A stretch of DNA of 51,213 nt from JASLDZ01 sp038226305 (GTDB taxonomy: Bacteria; Pseudomonadota; Alphaproteobacteria; Caulobacterales; Caulobacteraceae): assembly GCA_038226305.1 (NCBI GenBank), contig JBBRQN010000019.1:1-51213 (forward strand), read 5' to 3'. The notes under the pieces are model-generated. The model was given only the letters and a program-made list of their open reading frames with translations. It ran no database searches and was not told the DNA's origin. The position numbers were made by a program, and so were the translations under genes. This document shows positions 50,005 to 51,213 of this stretch, piece by piece. Every line of letters begins with the position of its first letter. Within the stretch, counting starts at the first letter, position 1.

Positions 50005-51213
50005 TCAGTGCGCCTGGTCCCAGTTTTTGGCGGCGCGGGCGTCGACCACCAGCGGGACGGTCAGCGCCACGGCCGGTTCGGCGGCGCGGCTCATGATGCG
50101 GCGGGCGACTTCGCAGACGGTATCGGCCTCCTCGGCGGGGCATTCGAACACGAGTTCATCGTGCACCTGCAGGAGCATCCGCGCCTTCAGCCCCTCGGCG
50201 ATGAGCGCGCCCGGCATGCGGGCCATCGCCCGGCGGATGATGTCGGCGGCGGCCCCCTGGATGGGGGCGTTGATGGCCTGACGCTCGCCAGCCTGCCGCT
50301 GGCCGGCCGAGTGGGCGCGGATGTCGGGGATGTGGACCTTGCGGCCGAACAGCGTCTCCACATAGCCGTGCTCGCGCACGTGGGCCTTCTGCTCGTCCAT
50401 GTAGGCGAGGATGCCCGGGAAGCGGGCGAAGTAGGTCTTGATGTAGGCCCCCGCCTCGTCCTGCGGGATACCGAGCTGGTTCGACAGGCCGAAGGCCGAA
50501 ATGCCGTAGACGATACCGAAGTTGATCGCCTTGGCGCGGGACCGCACCTCGCTGGGCATCCCCTCCACCGGCACGCCGAACATCTCCGACGCGGTGCGGG
50601 CGTGGATGTCTTCCCCCGCAGCGAAGGCGGCTTTCAGCTGCGGGATGTCGCCGGCGTGGGCGAGGATCCGCAGCTCGATCTGGCTGTAGTCGGCGCTGAC
50701 CAGCACGTTCCCGGGCTCGGCCACGAACACGGTGCGGAGCTGCCTGCCCACCTCGGTTCGGATGGGGATGTTCTGCAGGTTCGGCTCGGTGGCCGAGAGG
50801 CGCCCGGTGGAGCTGTTGGCCAGCATGAAGGTGGTGCGCACCCGGCCGTCATCCCGGTGGGCGGCCACGATCAGGGCGTCGGAGTAGGTGCCCTTCAGCT
50901 TGGCGAGCTGGCGATGCTCGAGGATCGCCAGCGGCAGGGGATGGCCGGTGCCGCTGAGGCCTTCCAGCGTGTCGGCGTCGGTGGACCAGGCGCCGGTGGC
51001 GGTCTTGCGGCCGCCGGGCAGGCCCTGCTCGCCGAACAGCACGTCGCCGATCTGCTTGGGGCTGCCGAGGTTGAAGGCGTGGCCCGCGAGCTCGTGCGCC
51101 TTGGCCTCCAGCTCGGCCATGCGGGTGCCGAACTCGTGGCTCAGCTGTCGCAGGCGCTGGGGGTCCACGAGGATGCCCGCGGCCTCCATCTGCGCCAGCA
51201 CCGGCGGCAGGGG
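50005..51213 (-). CDS. polA: DNA polymerase I, C-terminal part (5' end outside the window)
   Basis: The polymerase domain of PolA, about 400 residues visible to the natural stop at 50005; the 5' part, with the 5'-nuclease and exonuclease-like domains, is cut by the window edge. Motif A is SADYSQIELRILAHAGD, motif B (O-helix) is RSRAKAINFGIVYGISAFGL and motif C is LLQVHDELVFECP. The O-helix Tyr is present in VYGIS, as in DNA-specific enzymes. It fills gaps in repair and replaces RNA primers. Confidence 0.96.
   Translation of the reverse strand, partial: PLPPVLAQMEAAGILVDPQRLRQLSHEFGTRMAELEAKAHELAGHAFNLGSPKQIGDVLFGEQGLPGGRKTATGAWSTDADTLEGLSGTGHPLPLAILEHRQLAKLKGTYSDALIVAAHRDDGRVRTTFMLANSSTGRLSATEPNLQNIPIRTEVGRQLRTVFVAEPGNVLVSADYSQIELRILAHAGDIPQLKAAFAAGEDIHARTASEMFGVPVEGMPSEVRSRAKAINFGIVYGISAFGLSNQLGIPQDEAGAYIKTYFARFPGILAYMDEQKAHVREHGYVETLFGRKVHIPDIRAHSAGQRQAGERQAINAPIQGAAADIIRRAMARMPGALIAEGLKARMLLQVHDELVFECPAEEADTVCEVARRIMSRAAEPAVALTVPLVVDARAAKNWDQAH

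Overview
The window is high-GC bacterial DNA from an alphaproteobacterium, most likely a member of the Caulobacterales (Caulobacter, Phenylobacterium or Brevundimonas type). This rests on a CpdR-type cell-cycle receiver protein, a split PntA transhydrogenase beside an aa3-type oxidase subunit IV, an RpoH-type sigma factor, two long TonB-dependent receptors and an OmpA protein with a proline linker. The genus is inferred from recalled family patterns, not from a search.

Layout. (1) 1-0.86 kb: the end of an integrated element. The 3' part of a large serine recombinase gene runs straight into the 3' end of a tRNA-Ser(CGA) gene, which is probably the attachment site. (2) 0.96-2.4 kb: N-formylglutamate amidohydrolase and, divergently, cpdR. 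(3) 2.5-12.4 kb: a polysaccharide locus with three GT4 glycosyltransferases, two methyltransferases, an AlgD-type GDP-mannose 6-dehydrogenase, an exported GH5 hydrolase, a membrane-anchored protein of unknown role and an O-antigen ligase/polymerase-like membrane protein. It should supply a mannuronate-type sugar and assemble, modify and trim a surface glycan. No initiating transferase, flippase or export system is inside the window. (4) 12.4-14.3 kb: aguA-aguB, agmatine to putrescine. (5) 14.4-21 kb: TonB receptor, GT39 transferase, exported MsrA, OmpA-like porin. (6) 21.3-24.8 kb: polyprenyl-phosphate-sugar synthase-like GT2, a second GT39, and HMG-CoA lyase overlapping it. (7) 24.8-31.7 kb: PfpI/DJ-1 protein, then a long leftward run cysS - SRPBCC protein - Fe-S scaffold-like protein - yidD - thrS - GT2, with hisI divergent. 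(8) 31.7-37.8 kb: second TonB receptor, rluD, rpoH, and a receiver protein with Glu in place of the phospho-acceptor Asp. (9) 37.9-40.6 kb: a 45-residue membrane peptide, a glycine/serine-rich lipoprotein, coaBC-dut. (10) 40.6-42.1 kb: a non-coding, repeat-rich stretch in which about 150-bp inverted repeats flank one secreted protein gene of lower GC. (11) 42.1-51.2 kb: DUF1801 protein, pntAA-pntAB-pntB, oxidase subunit IV, an MFS transporter, a lytic transglycosylase, rpmJ with its own promoter and an upstream terminator-like hairpin, a methyltransferase, and the C-terminal part of polA running off the right edge.

Most of the window is ordinary chromosome. The accessory-looking parts are the left-edge element, the polysaccharide locus, and the inverted-repeat cassette near 41-42 kb. 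I saw no CRISPR array, no insertion-sequence transposase and no recognisable complete defence system.
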